Shown here: piece by piece, positions 7,527-15,371 of the stretch
How positions within the stretch are numbered: the stretch's first letter is position 1
Layout of the letters: each line of letters starts with the position of its first letter
Assembly (NCBI GenBank): GCA_040900215.1
Contig: JBBDZL010000010.1
Coordinates: 1-30,672, forward strand
DNA from: 9FT-COMBO-53-11 sp040900215
GTDB lineage: Bacteria > Patescibacteriota > WWE3 > 9FT-COMBO-53-11
DNA length: 30,672 nucleotides
Direction of reading: 5' to 3'
Made by a program: the position numbers and the translations under genes
Notes under the pieces: model-generated
What the model saw: the letters and a program-made list of their open reading frames with translations, nothing else
What the model was told of the DNA's origin: nothing
Database searches by the model: none

Positions 7527-8532
7527 CTCTTTTATCCTCGCGGTGATGCTGCTCGTGATTGCAGCCGGCATTTGGTTCCGCGATCCGCTGATTTCCCGCA
7601 TCGTGGTCGAAAAGATCGTCACCGAAGAGGAGACGATCATTGAAGTTACCGAAGCGACCGAACCGGCGGTGGTTTCGATTGCGGTGGAAAGTTCCAACGT
7701 GCTAACCGGCCGCCAAGAGCTTTCCGGACGGGGAACGGGTTTTGTTGTTCGAGAGAACGGTCTAATCCTGACCAACCGGCACGTGGTGGAGGACGGCGAG
7801 GATTACGTCGTGATCGCCGCCGACGGGACGCAGTACGCGGTTTCCAAGATTGAGATCGACACTTTTCTGGATTTTGCGATCGTCAAAATCGAGGCTTCCG
7901 GCCTGCCGACCCTTACCCTGGGCGATTCCGATCAGATCCGGCTGGGGCAGACAGTGGTGGCGATTGGCAACGCCTTGGGGGAATTCACGAACTCCGTTAC
8001 CCGGGGAGTGATTTCCGGGATTGGGCGGGGGATCACCGTTGGGCAGGAGTCGTTGGAGAATGTGATCCAAACCGATGCGGCGATTAACCCCGGCAACTCC
8101 GGCGGCCCACTCCTTAACCTGGCCGGCGAGGTGATCGGGATCAACACCGCCATCGCTCGGGATAGCGAGAACATCGGCTTCGCGATCCCGATCAATCTAG
8201 TCAAGCCGGTCTTCGAGCAGTACGAGCAGACGGGGAAGATCTCCCGCCCCTTCTTGGGCGTCGGCTACACTCTCTTAAGTGAAGAAGAGGCCGCTTTCTA
8301 CGAAATCCCGGTCGGGGCCTATGTGACCGAAGTATCCAAGAACTCCGGAGCCGCCAAGGCCGGAGTGAAAGTGGGGGACATCATCACCGCCATCAATGGG
8401 GAGGCCGTCTCGCCAAGCAACGGCTTGGCGAAACTCATCATTAAGTACCAGATAGGGGACAAGGTGACCCTCACCATTGACCGCGAGGGGAAAGCCGTCA
8501 CTTTGAAAGCGACTCTCAGCGAATCTTTTTGA
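7465..8532 (+). CDS. HtrA/DegP-type trypsin-like serine protease
   Basis: A membrane-anchored protease with a single PDZ domain, facing outward. The protein has 355 residues. A membrane segment is at about 23-38, followed by a short coiled linker. The chymotrypsin-fold domain has the full triad: His106 (in TNRHVV), Asp137 (in FLDFAIVKI) and Ser212 (in GNSGGPL). The PDZ domain covers about 263-345. The ATG at 7465 follows a -10 box by 6 nt. Later starts would shorten the cytoplasmic tail only. The stop overlaps the convergent prfA stop region by 17 bp. Confidence 0.93.
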   Translation: MKISMPEGIRSSIKHWIFYHNSFILAVMLLVIAAGIWFRDPLISRIVVEKIVTEEETIIEVTEATEPAVVSIAVESSNVLTGRQELSGRGTGFVVRENGLILTNRHVVEDGEDYVVIAADGTQYAVSKIEIDTFLDFAIVKIEASGLPTLTLGDSDQIRLGQTVVAIGNALGEFTNSVTRGVISGIGRGITVGQESLENVIQTDAAINPGNSGGPLLNLAGEVIGINTAIARDSENIGFAIPINLVKPVFEQYEQTGKISRPFLGVGYTLLSEEEAAFYEIPVGAYVTEVSKNSGAAKAGVKVGDIITAINGEAVSPSNGLAKLIIKYQIGDKVTLTIDREGKAVTLKATLSESF

Positions 8533-8799
8533 GGAGTGAATCTAGGTTTCCGTCCAGGACACTCTCAATATTCCCGACTGAAACCCCAAAACGGTGGTCG
8601 GTGATTCGATCCTGCGGGAAGTTCCAGGTTCGGATCTTTTCCGAACGCTCGGCCGAGCCGACCTGTTCGCGGCGGAGGGCCGAAACCCCCGACGCCTGCT
8701 GTTCTTGCATCATTTGGTAGAGTTTGGACCGCAGCACTTCCATCGCTTTCTCCCGGTTTTGCATCTGGGAGCGCTCATCCTGACAGCTTACTACCACCC
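8516..8799 (-). CDS. prfA: Peptide chain release factor 1 (C-terminal part)
   Basis: RF1 ends translation at UAG and UAA. Only the last 94 or so residues are visible, as the reading frame runs into gap 1. The segment VVSCQDERSQMQNREKAMEVLR follows the catalytic GGQ region, which is hidden in the gap. GSAERSEKIRTWNFPQDR.TDHR is the RF1 signature, whereas RF2 has a different sequence (GSQIRSY) here. The gene follows rpmE on the same strand. The last 17 bp overlap the HtrA gene end on the other strand. Confidence 0.9.
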
Positions 8800-8899
8800 N
8801 NNNNNNNNNNNNNNNNNNNNNNNNNNNNNNNNNNNNNNNNNNNNNNNNNNNNNNNNNNNNNNNNNNNNNNNNNNNNNNNNNNNNNNNNNNNNNNNNNNN
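8800..8899. other. Assembly gap 1 (100 N) inside rpmE-prfA
   Basis: The run of N is a placeholder. The left flank is the middle of prfA and the right flank is codon 16 of rpmE. Complete genes of normal length would need roughly 1 kb more, so the true missing length is much greater than 100 bp. The flanks do not overlap. Confidence 0.9.
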
Positions 8900-8946
8900 A
8901 CCTTCGCTTCCGGGAAATATTGCGGGTGCAGATTATCTTTCGCCAT
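8900..8946 (-). CDS. rpmE: Ribosomal protein bL31 (N-terminal part)
   Basis: Fifteen complete codons read MAKDNLHPQYFPEAK, plus the start of Val, and match the L31 N-terminus (IHPKY....A.V). The rest, including any zinc-binding Cys, lies in gap 1. The order rpmE then prfA is common in bacteria and supports the call. The start has an apparently leaderless promoter. Confidence 0.82.
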
Positions 8947-8961
8947 AACTGGAATAGAATA
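8947..8961 (-). promoter_or_regulatory. Leaderless promoter of rpmE
   Basis: On the reverse strand GGTATTCT is followed 9 nt later by the ATG. TATTCT corresponds to 8961-8956. No Shine-Dalgarno is seen. Confidence 0.5.
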
Positions 8962-8984
8962 CCACAGAAACTGTGATCTGTGAA

Positions 8985-9905
8985 CTAAGAATTGTGGACT
9001 ATCTTGCGGCGGACGCTGCGGTATTCGGCGATGAAAACCCCGGCCGCAATCACTGCCGCGCCGATGATGAATGGGACGGTGATCGTTTCCCCCAGCCAGA
9101 AGACCGCCAGCGGGGCGGCGAAGATCGGGTAGAGGTAAGCGAAAAGAGCGGCTTCCCCAACCTCGATGCTCCGATGAGCCCGGGCCCAGAGGGTGTAAGC
9201 CAGGTTTCCGGAGAGGACTGCCATGAAGAGCACGCCCAGGTGATAGGGAAGGGTGAGGTTTTTGATTACACCCGAAAGGTGTAGGGGACCACCATCTAAA
9301 ATCGCAAATGGCAGGATCGTTAGAAAACCGATGATAAACGAGAGATTTGTCAGCGCCACCGGCGAAACCTTGAGGCGCATCAAATCCTTGACCAGAACCG
9401 CCGAGACGGTGTTGACCAGCAGGTAGAGAATGATCAGCAGGTTCCCGCTGAACTGGGCGGCGCCGCTTTTGAGGATCGGCTCCAGAACGACGAATGCCGT
9501 TCCCGCCAGCGCGATCCCGATCCCGACTCGTTCTCGGAACGGTACGTGCTCGCGGAGGAAGATTGCTCCGGCGGCGACCACCAACAGCGGTCCCGCCAAC
9601 GCCATAAAAGTCAGGTCGAGGACGGTGGTTCGTTCCAACCCAAAGAAGAGCAGCCCGAGGGCCACGGTCGAAGTCAGAAAGCCGTAAAGGAGGGCGAGGC
9701 CCCGCGTCCGTCGGTCGCGGGGAAGCTTAAGTCCGCCGAAAGGAATGGCCGCCAGTGCCAGCAGGGCTGAGATCGCAAACCGGTAGGTGAGGAACGGTAG
9801 GGCGGGAATCCCGCCGAGGGTGAATTTAATTACCGGTCCGGCCGCACCCCAGATCAGGGCGGTGGCGAGGAGGACCAGGTAAGCAAGGGTCCGGCTGCGG
9901 GTCAT
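8985..9905 (-). CDS. EamA-family (DMT superfamily) permease
   Basis: An integral membrane protein with two EamA repeats and about ten helices. The protein has 306 residues, the usual length. The first repeat begins LVLLATALIWGAAGPVIKF, and each repeat ends with a conserved helix (LGLLFFGLERTT...AGPLLVVAAGAIFLREH and YTLWARAHRSIEVGEAALF...PIFAAPLAVFWLGE). The substrate cannot be told. A -10 box TAGAAT lies on the reverse strand at 9923-9918, 12 nt before the ATG, leaving a very short leader. The gene ends about 40 bp before the rpmE start on the same strand. Confidence 0.88.
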   Translation of the reverse strand: MTRSRTLAYLVLLATALIWGAAGPVIKFTLGGIPALPFLTYRFAISALLALAAIPFGGLKLPRDRRTRGLALLYGFLTSTVALGLLFFGLERTTVLDLTFMALAGPLLVVAAGAIFLREHVPFRERVGIGIALAGTAFVVLEPILKSGAAQFSGNLLIILYLLVNTVSAVLVKDLMRLKVSPVALTNLSFIIGFLTILPFAILDGGPLHLSGVIKNLTLPYHLGVLFMAVLSGNLAYTLWARAHRSIEVGEAALFAYLYPIFAAPLAVFWLGETITVPFIIGAAVIAAGVFIAEYRSVRRKIVHNS

Positions 9906-9949
9906 GATCCTGCCCCTATTCTAACGGAAAGGAAGAGGGCTAAAGAAAA

Positions 9950-9978
9950 GCCCCGAATTTCCGTGAGGAAATCGGGGC
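9950..9978 (-). terminator. Terminator of the metallophosphoesterase gene
   Basis: The hairpin GCCCCGATTTCC-type stem (arms 9950-9962 and 9967-9978, one bulge) has loop GTGA. On the reverse strand it is followed by TTTTCTTT. It lies 20 bp past the stop codon. Confidence 0.85.
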
Positions 9979-9998
9979 GGCCGGTTTAGTCCTTCTAA

Positions 9999-10673
9999 CT
10001 AATAAGCGGCCTTAATCACTCCGATGGAGTACTTCTTGATCTCGAGATACTGGGCGCGGCCCAGGCCGATGAACCCGCAGTTGGCGTACTTGATCTCGGG
10101 GTCAAGCTCGGCAATGTGGGAATGGCCGCAGACCAGCCAGCGGCCGCTCTTCGCGATTTCCGCCGCCCGGGCTCGGAGCTGCTCCGCCGCCGGTTTCCCC
10201 CGGTAGTTGAGCCAGCGGTCGCCGAACAGGCTGGTCGGAATGATTTCGGTGAAGAGATACTCGAAGTGGCCGATGCCCGGCAGACCCAGCACCCAAGGGT
10301 ACTTCCGAGCGATAGGGTCAGGGGCAATCCGGTGGCCGTGCTCAAAGTGGAGATCGAAGGACCCGAAGCGCAGGTCGATCTCCCACCCTTGGCGGATCGA
10401 AAAGAGGTTGACCCGCTCGTCGCCGGCTTCCTCCGGATCGTGGTTGCCGTAGAGGTAGATCGCCTCCCGCTGCTTTAGCAGAGGAAAGAGGGCATTCCAA
10501 GGACTGCGGACGAATTGGTCAAAAGTGCTGCGGTAGCTATCCCACCAATCGCCGACGATCACGATCCGCTTAGCCGGCCGGATGATGTTTTCCAAGTAGC
10601 GCAGCTTCCGGGGGTTCAAGAACTGGTGAGTCAGGTGCGTGTCGGAGAGCGCCACCAGGGGACGGTCCTCCAT
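9999..10673 (-). CDS. Calcineurin-like metallophosphoesterase
   Basis: A two-metal phosphoesterase of 224 residues. The ligand motifs appear in order: SDTH (10-13), GDWWD (41-45), GNHD (76-79), HGH near 112, and GHSH near 184-187. The GDxxD and FEHGH pattern is closest to LpxH-like (UDP-diacylglucosamine hydrolase) and related phosphatases, but lipid A synthesis is not indicated here, so the substrate is open. A long internal segment between HGH and GHSH has hydrophobic residues that may contact a membrane or lipid. A Shine-Dalgarno (AAGGAAGGG) precedes the ATG, and TATAAT lies about 45 nt upstream just after the hisS stop. It has its own terminator. Confidence 0.88.
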   Translation of the reverse strand: MEDRPLVALSDTHLTHQFLNPRKLRYLENIIRPAKRIVIVGDWWDSYRSTFDQFVRSPWNALFPLLKQREAIYLYGNHDPEEAGDERVNLFSIRQGWEIDLRFGSFDLHFEHGHRIAPDPIARKYPWVLGLPGIGHFEYLFTEIIPTSLFGDRWLNYRGKPAAEQLRARAAEIAKSGRWLVCGHSHIAELDPEIKYANCGFIGLGRAQYLEIKKYSIGVIKAAY

Positions 10674-10717
10674 GCTGCCCTTCCTTTCCCTAGTTATGAG
10701 GTTATCGAGGTGGCCTT

Positions 10718-10723
10718 ATTATA
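10718..10723 (-). promoter_or_regulatory. -10 box of the metallophosphoesterase gene
   Basis: A consensus TATAAT on the reverse strand lies 2 bp beyond the hisS stop. It gives a leader of roughly 38 nt that includes a Shine-Dalgarno. Confidence 0.6.
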
Positions 10724-10725
10724 GC

Positions 10726-11925
10726 TTACCGTTCCTTGAGGGCGGCCAGGAGGCTTTCTTGGGGGAAGGTATTCTGGGTTCCTTTCTGGAGGTCCTTGAC
10801 GGTCACCCGGCCGGTTTTCGCCTCTTCCGGCCCGAGAATCAAGGCGTATCGGACTCCTTTCCGGTCAGCGTATTTCAGCTGTTTTTCAAGTTTGGCTTCG
10901 GGATCAAGGTAGAGTTCGGCTTCCCCGCCCTCTCCCTGGATTCGGTTAAAGAGGGCGATCGCCGGGGGAAGCAGTTCGGGGGAGAAGACGGTCACCAGCA
11001 CCGCGGGCCGGAATGGGACCTCGGCGGCGGTTTTCTCCGGGACGAACTCCGTCAGCCGGTCCAGGCCGAAGGAGCCGCCCACCGCCGGGATTCTCTCTCC
11101 CGAGAACATTCCGATCATCTCATCGTACCGTCCCCCGCCGGCGAGGGAGCCGGGGCTTCCTTGGACCTTAACTTCGAAGATCAAGCCGGTGTAGTAATCC
11201 AGCCCCCGGGCGAGAAGGGGATTGAAGCGGATGGTCTTCGAACTGATCCCGAAGGATTCGGTCAGCTTAAGGATCTCGGCCAGGCGGGGGGTGGGGCTCT
11301 GGCCGGCAAAGATCTTGACGATCTCCGGGCCGTCGAAGCCGGATTTGGCCAACTCCTTCTCGACGCCTTCTTTCCCGATCTTGTCCTCCTTATCTATGAT
11401 CCGAACGGCTTTGACCGGCAGGTCGGCGAAGATGGACCGGTCGTTGACCTCGATGCCGAAATCCTTGACCTCCAGCACTTCCAAGATGCTGGCGAAAACC
11501 GTGAGGATCTCAGCGTCGGCCAGCGCCGAATCTACCCCGACGGTGTCAATATCGACCTGGGTGAACTCCCGATAACGGCCGGCTTGGGGCTTTTCGGCCC
11601 GAAAGACGCTGCCGATCTGGTAGCGCTTGAACGGGAAGGTAACCTTCCCCTTATTCTGGGCGATGTAGCGGGCGAGGGGGACGGTTAGATCGTAGCGGAG
11701 GGCCGCGTCCCGGCCGCCGCGGTCCTTGAATTTGTAGATCAGTTTGTCGGCCGCCGCGCCGTACTTCCCTTCCAGAACCGAAGCGTACTCCAGCGTCGGC
11801 GTTTCCAGCGGCTGGAAGCCGTAGGACTTGAAGACGCTTTTCAGCAACGCGAGCACCCGCCCGCGTTTGAGGGCTTCTTCGGGATTAATATCGCGAAAAC
11901 CTTTCAGCGTCTGCGCTTTTTCCAT
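10726..11925 (-). CDS. hisS: Histidyl-tRNA synthetase
   Basis: A class II synthetase of 399 residues that charges tRNA-His. It has the N-terminal LKGFRD motif, motif 2 (VFRAEKPQAGRYREFTQVD, about 107-125), the HisRS-specific LARGLDYYTGLIFEV (about 238-252), AGGGRYDEM, and motif 3 (GGSFGLDRL, about 283-291). A C-terminal anticodon-binding domain follows. The ATG at 11925 starts at the conserved N-terminus. Any extension upstream would run through the promoter region, the convergent gene and gap 2, and is an artefact. The promoter is apparently leaderless. Confidence 0.95.
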   Translation of the reverse strand: MEKAQTLKGFRDINPEEALKRGRVLALLKSVFKSYGFQPLETPTLEYASVLEGKYGAAADKLIYKFKDRGGRDAALRYDLTVPLARYIAQNKGKVTFPFKRYQIGSVFRAEKPQAGRYREFTQVDIDTVGVDSALADAEILTVFASILEVLEVKDFGIEVNDRSIFADLPVKAVRIIDKEDKIGKEGVEKELAKSGFDGPEIVKIFAGQSPTPRLAEILKLTESFGISSKTIRFNPLLARGLDYYTGLIFEVKVQGSPGSLAGGGRYDEMIGMFSGERIPAVGGSFGLDRLTEFVPEKTAAEVPFRPAVLVTVFSPELLPPAIALFNRIQGEGGEAELYLDPEAKLEKQLKYADRKGVRYALILGPEEAKTGRVTVKDLQKGTQNTFPQESLLAALKER

Positions 11926-11940
11926 CACAGGAAGATGATA
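11926..11940 (-). promoter_or_regulatory. Leaderless promoter of hisS
   Basis: On the reverse strand GGTATCAT precedes the ATG by 9 nt. TATCAT is at 11940-11935. It stands back to back with the forward promoter at 11957-11985. Confidence 0.5.
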
Positions 11941-11956
11941 CCAGTTTCTACGGCGG

Positions 11957-11985
11957 TTGACTATTCTATAGGTCAGTTGTAGACT
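11957..11985 (+). promoter_or_regulatory. Sigma70-type promoter of the 12016 gene
   Basis: TTGACT (11957-11962), a 17-nt spacer and TAGACT (11980-11985). A leader of about 24 nt with AGAGGAGGGAG precedes the ATG. Confidence 0.7.
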
Positions 11986-12015
11986 GGGGGTATCTCTAAA
12001 TAAGAGGAGGGAGCG

Positions 12016-12312
12016 ATGTCTGAGATCATTGACGCTCGGGATTTGGAGGGGGTCAAAATCACTCCGTTGGAGCCAGGGGGCTTCTTTGTTTCCGCCCCGT
12101 GCCCGCTCTGCCGGCGCTGGGTTTCCCTCCGCCTGACGGCGGGCGACGTCGGCAGCCGGACGGCGCAGGGGACGGAATGCCGCAGCGGCGGGGACTGGCC
12201 GCGCTTTTTCCAGCTTCACGCCCGCTATTCGCCCGAAGAGACGGATGACTCTAGCGGGGTGGATGTCTGGGGGTTGGTGGAACGGGACGTTCACAACGAG
12301 GAATACGATTAA
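12016..12312 (+). CDS. Unrecognised 98-residue Cys-containing protein
   Basis: I do not recognise the family. Residues Cys29 and Cys32 (CPLC), Cys55 and His68 could make a small zinc ribbon. The N-terminus is acidic and the middle is basic. It has a consensus-like promoter, a strong Shine-Dalgarno (GAGGAGGGAG) and its own terminator. The end of the gene lies in the 55 bp that are duplicated around gap 2, but the stop codon is present in the left copy, so the gene is complete. The stop overlaps that of the convergent glycosyltransferase gene in a shared TTAA once the duplication is collapsed. Confidence 0.75.
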   Translation: MSEIIDARDLEGVKITPLEPGGFFVSAPCPLCRRWVSLRLTAGDVGSRTAQGTECRSGGDWPRFFQLHARYSPEETDDSSGVDVWGLVERDVHNEEYD

Positions 12313-12343
12313 TCTCCAAGGCCGGATGCCAAAGGTGTCCGGC
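12289..12343. repeat. 55-bp sequence left of gap 2, identical to 12444-12498
   Basis: The 55 bp before the N run are the same, base for base, as the first 55 bp after it (12444-12498). Both contain the end of the 12016 gene and most of its terminator. This is best explained by two contigs that overlap by a k-mer length and were scaffolded without merging. Confidence 0.92.
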
Positions 12344-12443
12344 NNNNNNNNNNNNNNNNNNNNNNNNNNNNNNNNNNNNNNNNNNNNNNNNNNNNNNNNN
12401 NNNNNNNNNNNNNNNNNNNNNNNNNNNNNNNNNNNNNNNNNNN
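12344..12443. other. Assembly gap 2 (100 N), probably false
   Basis: It is exactly 100 N, flanked by the same 55 bp on both sides. Removing one copy and the N run gives a continuous sequence with two convergent genes around one terminator. Confidence 0.88.
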
Positions 12444-12463
12444 GTTCACAACGAGGAATACGA

Positions 12464-13294
12464 TTAATCTCCAAGGCCGGATGCCAAAGGTGTCCGGCCC
12501 TTTTTATTGGGATTAAGGTAGCGGAAAATGTAATCGTTGAGGATCTGCTTGAGTCGGGGATTGCGGATCGCTTGGGCCCGCCGCTCGAGCTCGCCCAGCC
12601 CGGCCGTCGGGGAGATTTTCTGAAGATTCTTCCAATCTTCTTTGAGTTCCTTCATTCCCTGCTTCGTCAGCGTTTTGGCGATTTCGATTCCTTCTTTGGT
12701 GTACTCCTGGACCGCCTTTTGCGAATCAAACTTCTGGTACTTCTGGAGCGATTTCAAATCTTTCCAGCCGATCCGGACGGTTTTGCGATCCCTAAAAACG
12801 TCGTTGAGGTAGACCTCCACTCCGAAGCGGCTGTGGGCGATTTGGTTGAGGTGGGGGATTAGATCTCGGCGCCGGTAGGCGCGCTGGCCAGTGAGCTCTT
12901 TGAAGGGAGAGAGGAAATCTCCGTGGTTGACGCGGTAGCCGATGACCGCGTCCGCCTTGCCATTCAGGATCGGTTCCAAGAGAGAGCGGACGTGGCTCTC
13001 GCCCAGGCCGATGTTGTCGGCGTCCCAGAAGGTAACAATCTCTCCCTGGGCTTTGCGGATTCCTTTGGCGAGGGCAAACCCTTTCCCGCGATTCTTCCTC
13101 AGGTTGATGAACTTGATTCGGGGTTCAAAGGATTTGATGATCTCCGGGCTGGAGTCGCTGGAGCCGTCGTTGACGACGATCACTTCGTCCAGAAGGGGGC
13201 TGGACAAGAGGGCGGTGATCACTCCCGCAATTGTTTTTTCCTCCTCGAAGACCGGAACGACGGCGGAAACGGTAATTTTGTTCGATTTATCCAT
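12464..13294 (-). CDS. Family 2 glycosyltransferase
   Basis: A GT-A fold transferase of 276 residues. The N-terminal half is typical: TVSAVVPVFEEEKTI, VNDGSSD at 41-47, LRKNRGKGFALAKGIRKAQGE, and the metal-binding DAD at 91-93. The pattern is close to dolichyl-phosphate-mannose synthase or glucosyl-3-phosphoglycerate synthase-like enzymes, but there is no membrane anchor. The C-terminal half is charged, helical and without a clear match. The last dozen residues are encoded through the terminator of the convergent gene. The ATG at 13294 is preferred over a TTG at 13309; TATAAA on the reverse strand lies about 22 nt upstream of the ATG. Confidence 0.85.
   Translation of the reverse strand: MDKSNKITVSAVVPVFEEEKTIAGVITALLSSPLLDEVIVVNDGSSDSSPEIIKSFEPRIKFINLRKNRGKGFALAKGIRKAQGEIVTFWDADNIGLGESHVRSLLEPILNGKADAVIGYRVNHGDFLSPFKELTGQRAYRRRDLIPHLNQIAHSRFGVEVYLNDVFRDRKTVRIGWKDLKSLQKYQKFDSQKAVQEYTKEGIEIAKTLTKQGMKELKEDWKNLQKISPTAGLGELERRAQAIRNPRLKQILNDYIFRYLNPNKKGRTPLASGLGD
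12475..12505 (+). terminator. Terminator of the 12016 gene
   Basis: GGCCGGA (12475-12481) and TCCGGCC (12493-12499) form a 7-bp stem with an 11-nt loop, followed by CTTTTT. It lies inside the coding end of the convergent glycosyltransferase gene. Confidence 0.8.
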
Positions 13295-13340
13295 TGCAGT
13301 CGCGGTCAAGTTAGTTTATATTAACTCATGAGGAACTCGC

Positions 13341-13982
13341 ATGAAGATTACCTACTTGGGCCACTCCAGCTTTAAGATTTCCACTCCCTCGGCGACGATC
13401 TTAACCGATCCCTTTGATCCAGAGAAAGTGGGTCTGCCTTATCCCAAGGTTCCAGCCGACTTAGTCCTCTCTTCCCACGACCACTTTGACCACCGCTACC
13501 TCGAGGCGGTGACGGGAGAGCCGTTCGTGATTGGCGCCCCGGGAGAGTACGAGGTCAAAGACGTCAAGGTTTGGGGCTTTCCTTCCTTCCACGACGCCGA
13601 GAACGGAGCCCAGCGGGGGAAGAACACGATTTATTTTTTTGAAGCAGAGGGACTCTCGCTTTGCCACTTGGGCGACCTCGGCCACCCGCTGGATGAGAAG
13701 ACGGTGGAGGAGTTTGAGGATCTGGACGTGCTCTTCGTGCCGGTCGGGGGAGTTTACACGATCGGCCCGGCCGAGGCGGCGAAAGTAGTATCCCAACTGG
13801 AGCCGAAGATTATTGTCCCGATGCACTATCGCGTCGAAGGAATGGACAAAAGCTTTGCGGAGCTTCAGCCGGTTTCGGCTTTTCTTGGTGAGATGGGGGT
13901 GGAGCAATCCGAACCGCGGGAAGAACTAACCGTTTCGGAGAAGTCCTTGCCATTGGAGCCGGAAGTGGTAGTGTTGAGGTAA
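13341..13982 (+). CDS. MBL-fold metal-dependent hydrolase
   Basis: A metallo-beta-lactamase-fold protein of 213 residues, of the UlaG/UPF0173-like group. The start MKITYLGHSSFKI, the HxHxDH motif at 46-51 (in SSHDHFDH), LGDLGH near 111-116 and the late PMHYR are the metal-site motifs of this group. The substrate is unknown. TATATT lies about 19 nt upstream and a GAGGAA Shine-Dalgarno precedes the ATG. Only one base separates it from dnaB, so the two are surely cotranscribed. Confidence 0.88.
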   Translation: MKITYLGHSSFKISTPSATILTDPFDPEKVGLPYPKVPADLVLSSHDHFDHRYLEAVTGEPFVIGAPGEYEVKDVKVWGFPSFHDAENGAQRGKNTIYFFEAEGLSLCHLGDLGHPLDEKTVEEFEDLDVLFVPVGGVYTIGPAEAAKVVSQLEPKIIVPMHYRVEGMDKSFAELQPVSAFLGEMGVEQSEPREELTVSEKSLPLEPEVVVLR

Positions 13983-13983
13983 C

Positions 13984-15288
13984 ATGCCGGAACCGAAGAT
14001 TCCGCCTCGGGATCTCGAGGCCGAAAAGTCCCTCTTAGGAGCCCTGCTGATTGATAAAGACGCCGTCGTTAAGGTGGTTGAATTCCTCCGGCCGGAGCAC
14101 TTTTACCGCGACGTTCACGGAAACATATACGAAGCGATTCTCTCCCTCTACGAAAAGGGCGAGCCGGCAGATATGGTGACCGTCAGTTCGGCACTGAAGA
14201 AGCGTAAGAAGCTGGAGGATATCGGGGGCGATTCCTATCTGGCGGAACTGACGGAGGGAGTACCCACGGCTTCCCACGTTGAGCACTACGGCAAACTGGT
14301 CCACGACACCGCCGTTAAGCGCGAGCTGATCGCGGTTTCTTCCCGGATTGCCGAGAGCGGTTTCGACGAACAGACCTCGGTGGGGGAACTGCTCGACAAA
14401 GCTGAGAGCTCTTTATTCTCGATCTCCCAAGCCCGTTCCCGCTTCGCTTTCACCCATATCAAGCAAAGCTTAGAAGAGGCCTTCGACCGGCTGGATGAGC
14501 TTCACCGTAATCCGGATTCGATCCGGGGAGTGCCGACCGGTTTTAAGACGCTGGACGAACGCGTCGGCGGCTTGCAGAACTCGAACATGATTGTCCTCGC
14601 CGCCCGTCCTTCCTTGGGAAAGACTTCCCTCGCGCTGAATATCGCCCAGCACGCGGCTCTGGAGCATAAGATTCCGGTCGGGATCATTTCTTTGGAAACT
14701 TCCCGCGAGCAGCTGGTCCATCGGATGCTGGCGGCCCAGGCCGATCTGGACGCTTGGAAGCTGAACACCGGCAAGCTGGAGGAAGGGGATTTTAAGAAGC
14801 TGGGGGAGGCGATGGGGGCTTTGGCGGAAGCGCCGATCTTCATCGACGACACGGCCGGGCTTTCGGTGATGGAGATGCGGACCCGGGCTCGCCGGCTCCA
14901 AATGGAACATAAGATCCGGCTCTTGATTGTGGACTACCTTCAGCTGGCGCACAGCCGGAACTTGGAGAACCGGGTCCAGGAGGTGACCGAGATTTCCCAG
15001 GCGCTTAAGAACCTGGCGCGGGAGCTGGATATCCCGGTTTTGGCGGTTTCTCAACTCTCGCGGGGAGTGGAGTCGCGGGGCGAGCCCCGGCCCCAGCTTT
15101 CGGATCTGCGGGAAAGCGGGGCGATTGAGCAGGACGCCGATATCGTGATGTTCTTGTACCGCGAGGATCCCGAAGATAAGGAAAATATCAACCTCTTTGT
15201 AGCTAAGCATCGCAACGGCCCGACCGGCGATTTCCCCCTTTACTTCAAGGGCGATCGGACCAAATTCTTCGAACGGGAAGAAAGATAA
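13984..15288 (+). CDS. dnaB: Replicative DNA helicase DnaB
   Basis: A hexameric helicase that unwinds DNA at the fork. The length of 434 residues is normal. The N-terminal primase-binding domain (PPRDLEAEKSLLGALL) is followed by a RecA-like domain with Walker A ARPSLGKT at 207-214, the SLETS segment with Glu238, Walker B LLIVDYLQL at 313-321, and DLRESGAIEQDAD near the end. No intein is present. The common SLEMS motif reads SLETS. It follows the MBL gene by one base and is not next to rplI or the rpsF operon, which lies about 8 kb away. Confidence 0.96.
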   Translation: MPEPKIPPRDLEAEKSLLGALLIDKDAVVKVVEFLRPEHFYRDVHGNIYEAILSLYEKGEPADMVTVSSALKKRKKLEDIGGDSYLAELTEGVPTASHVEHYGKLVHDTAVKRELIAVSSRIAESGFDEQTSVGELLDKAESSLFSISQARSRFAFTHIKQSLEEAFDRLDELHRNPDSIRGVPTGFKTLDERVGGLQNSNMIVLAARPSLGKTSLALNIAQHAALEHKIPVGIISLETSREQLVHRMLAAQADLDAWKLNTGKLEEGDFKKLGEAMGALAEAPIFIDDTAGLSVMEMRTRARRLQMEHKIRLLIVDYLQLAHSRNLENRVQEVTEISQALKNLARELDIPVLAVSQLSRGVESRGEPRPQLSDLRESGAIEQDADIVMFLYREDPEDKENINLFVAKHRNGPTGDFPLYFKGDRTKFFEREER

Positions 15289-15330
15289 TTTTAAAGTCTC
15301 TTACCTTAAGTTATTCTTTTGATGTAATAC

Positions 15331-15371
15331 TTGACTTTTTCCAATAGTCCCGTAAACTGGACTACCGTACC
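15331..15371 (+). promoter_or_regulatory. Promoter and operator-like palindrome of yerC
   Basis: TTGACT (15331-15336), a 16-nt spacer and TAAACT (15353-15358) form the promoter. The -10 lies within an inverted repeat TAGTCC-N8-GGACTA (15345-15364). A bound dimer would cover the promoter, as expected for autorepression. The 21 bp at 15350-15370 recur exactly at 15794-15814. Confidence 0.7.

Noticed and set aside
2101..8540. Possible UGA recoding, as in some CPR groups
   Set aside because: recR, HtrA and prfA end at TGA exactly where their families end, and core genes contain no internal TGA.
8516..8799. Release factor 2 instead of release factor 1
   Set aside because: The segment ERSEKIRTWNFPQDR..DHR is the RF1 pattern; RF2 has GSQIRSY and a different tail.
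8594..8983. Open frame crossing gap 1 on the forward strand
   Set aside because: It is antisense to prfA and rpmE and contains 100 N.
10726..12474. Extension of hisS through gap 2 up to 12474
   Set aside because: The conserved HisRS N-terminus begins at the ATG at 11925; the extra part reads antisense through the 12016 gene, two promoters and the N run.
12245..12862. Open frame crossing gap 2 on the forward strand
   Set aside because: It runs through 100 N and a duplicated 55 bp, and overlaps the well-supported glycosyltransferase gene.
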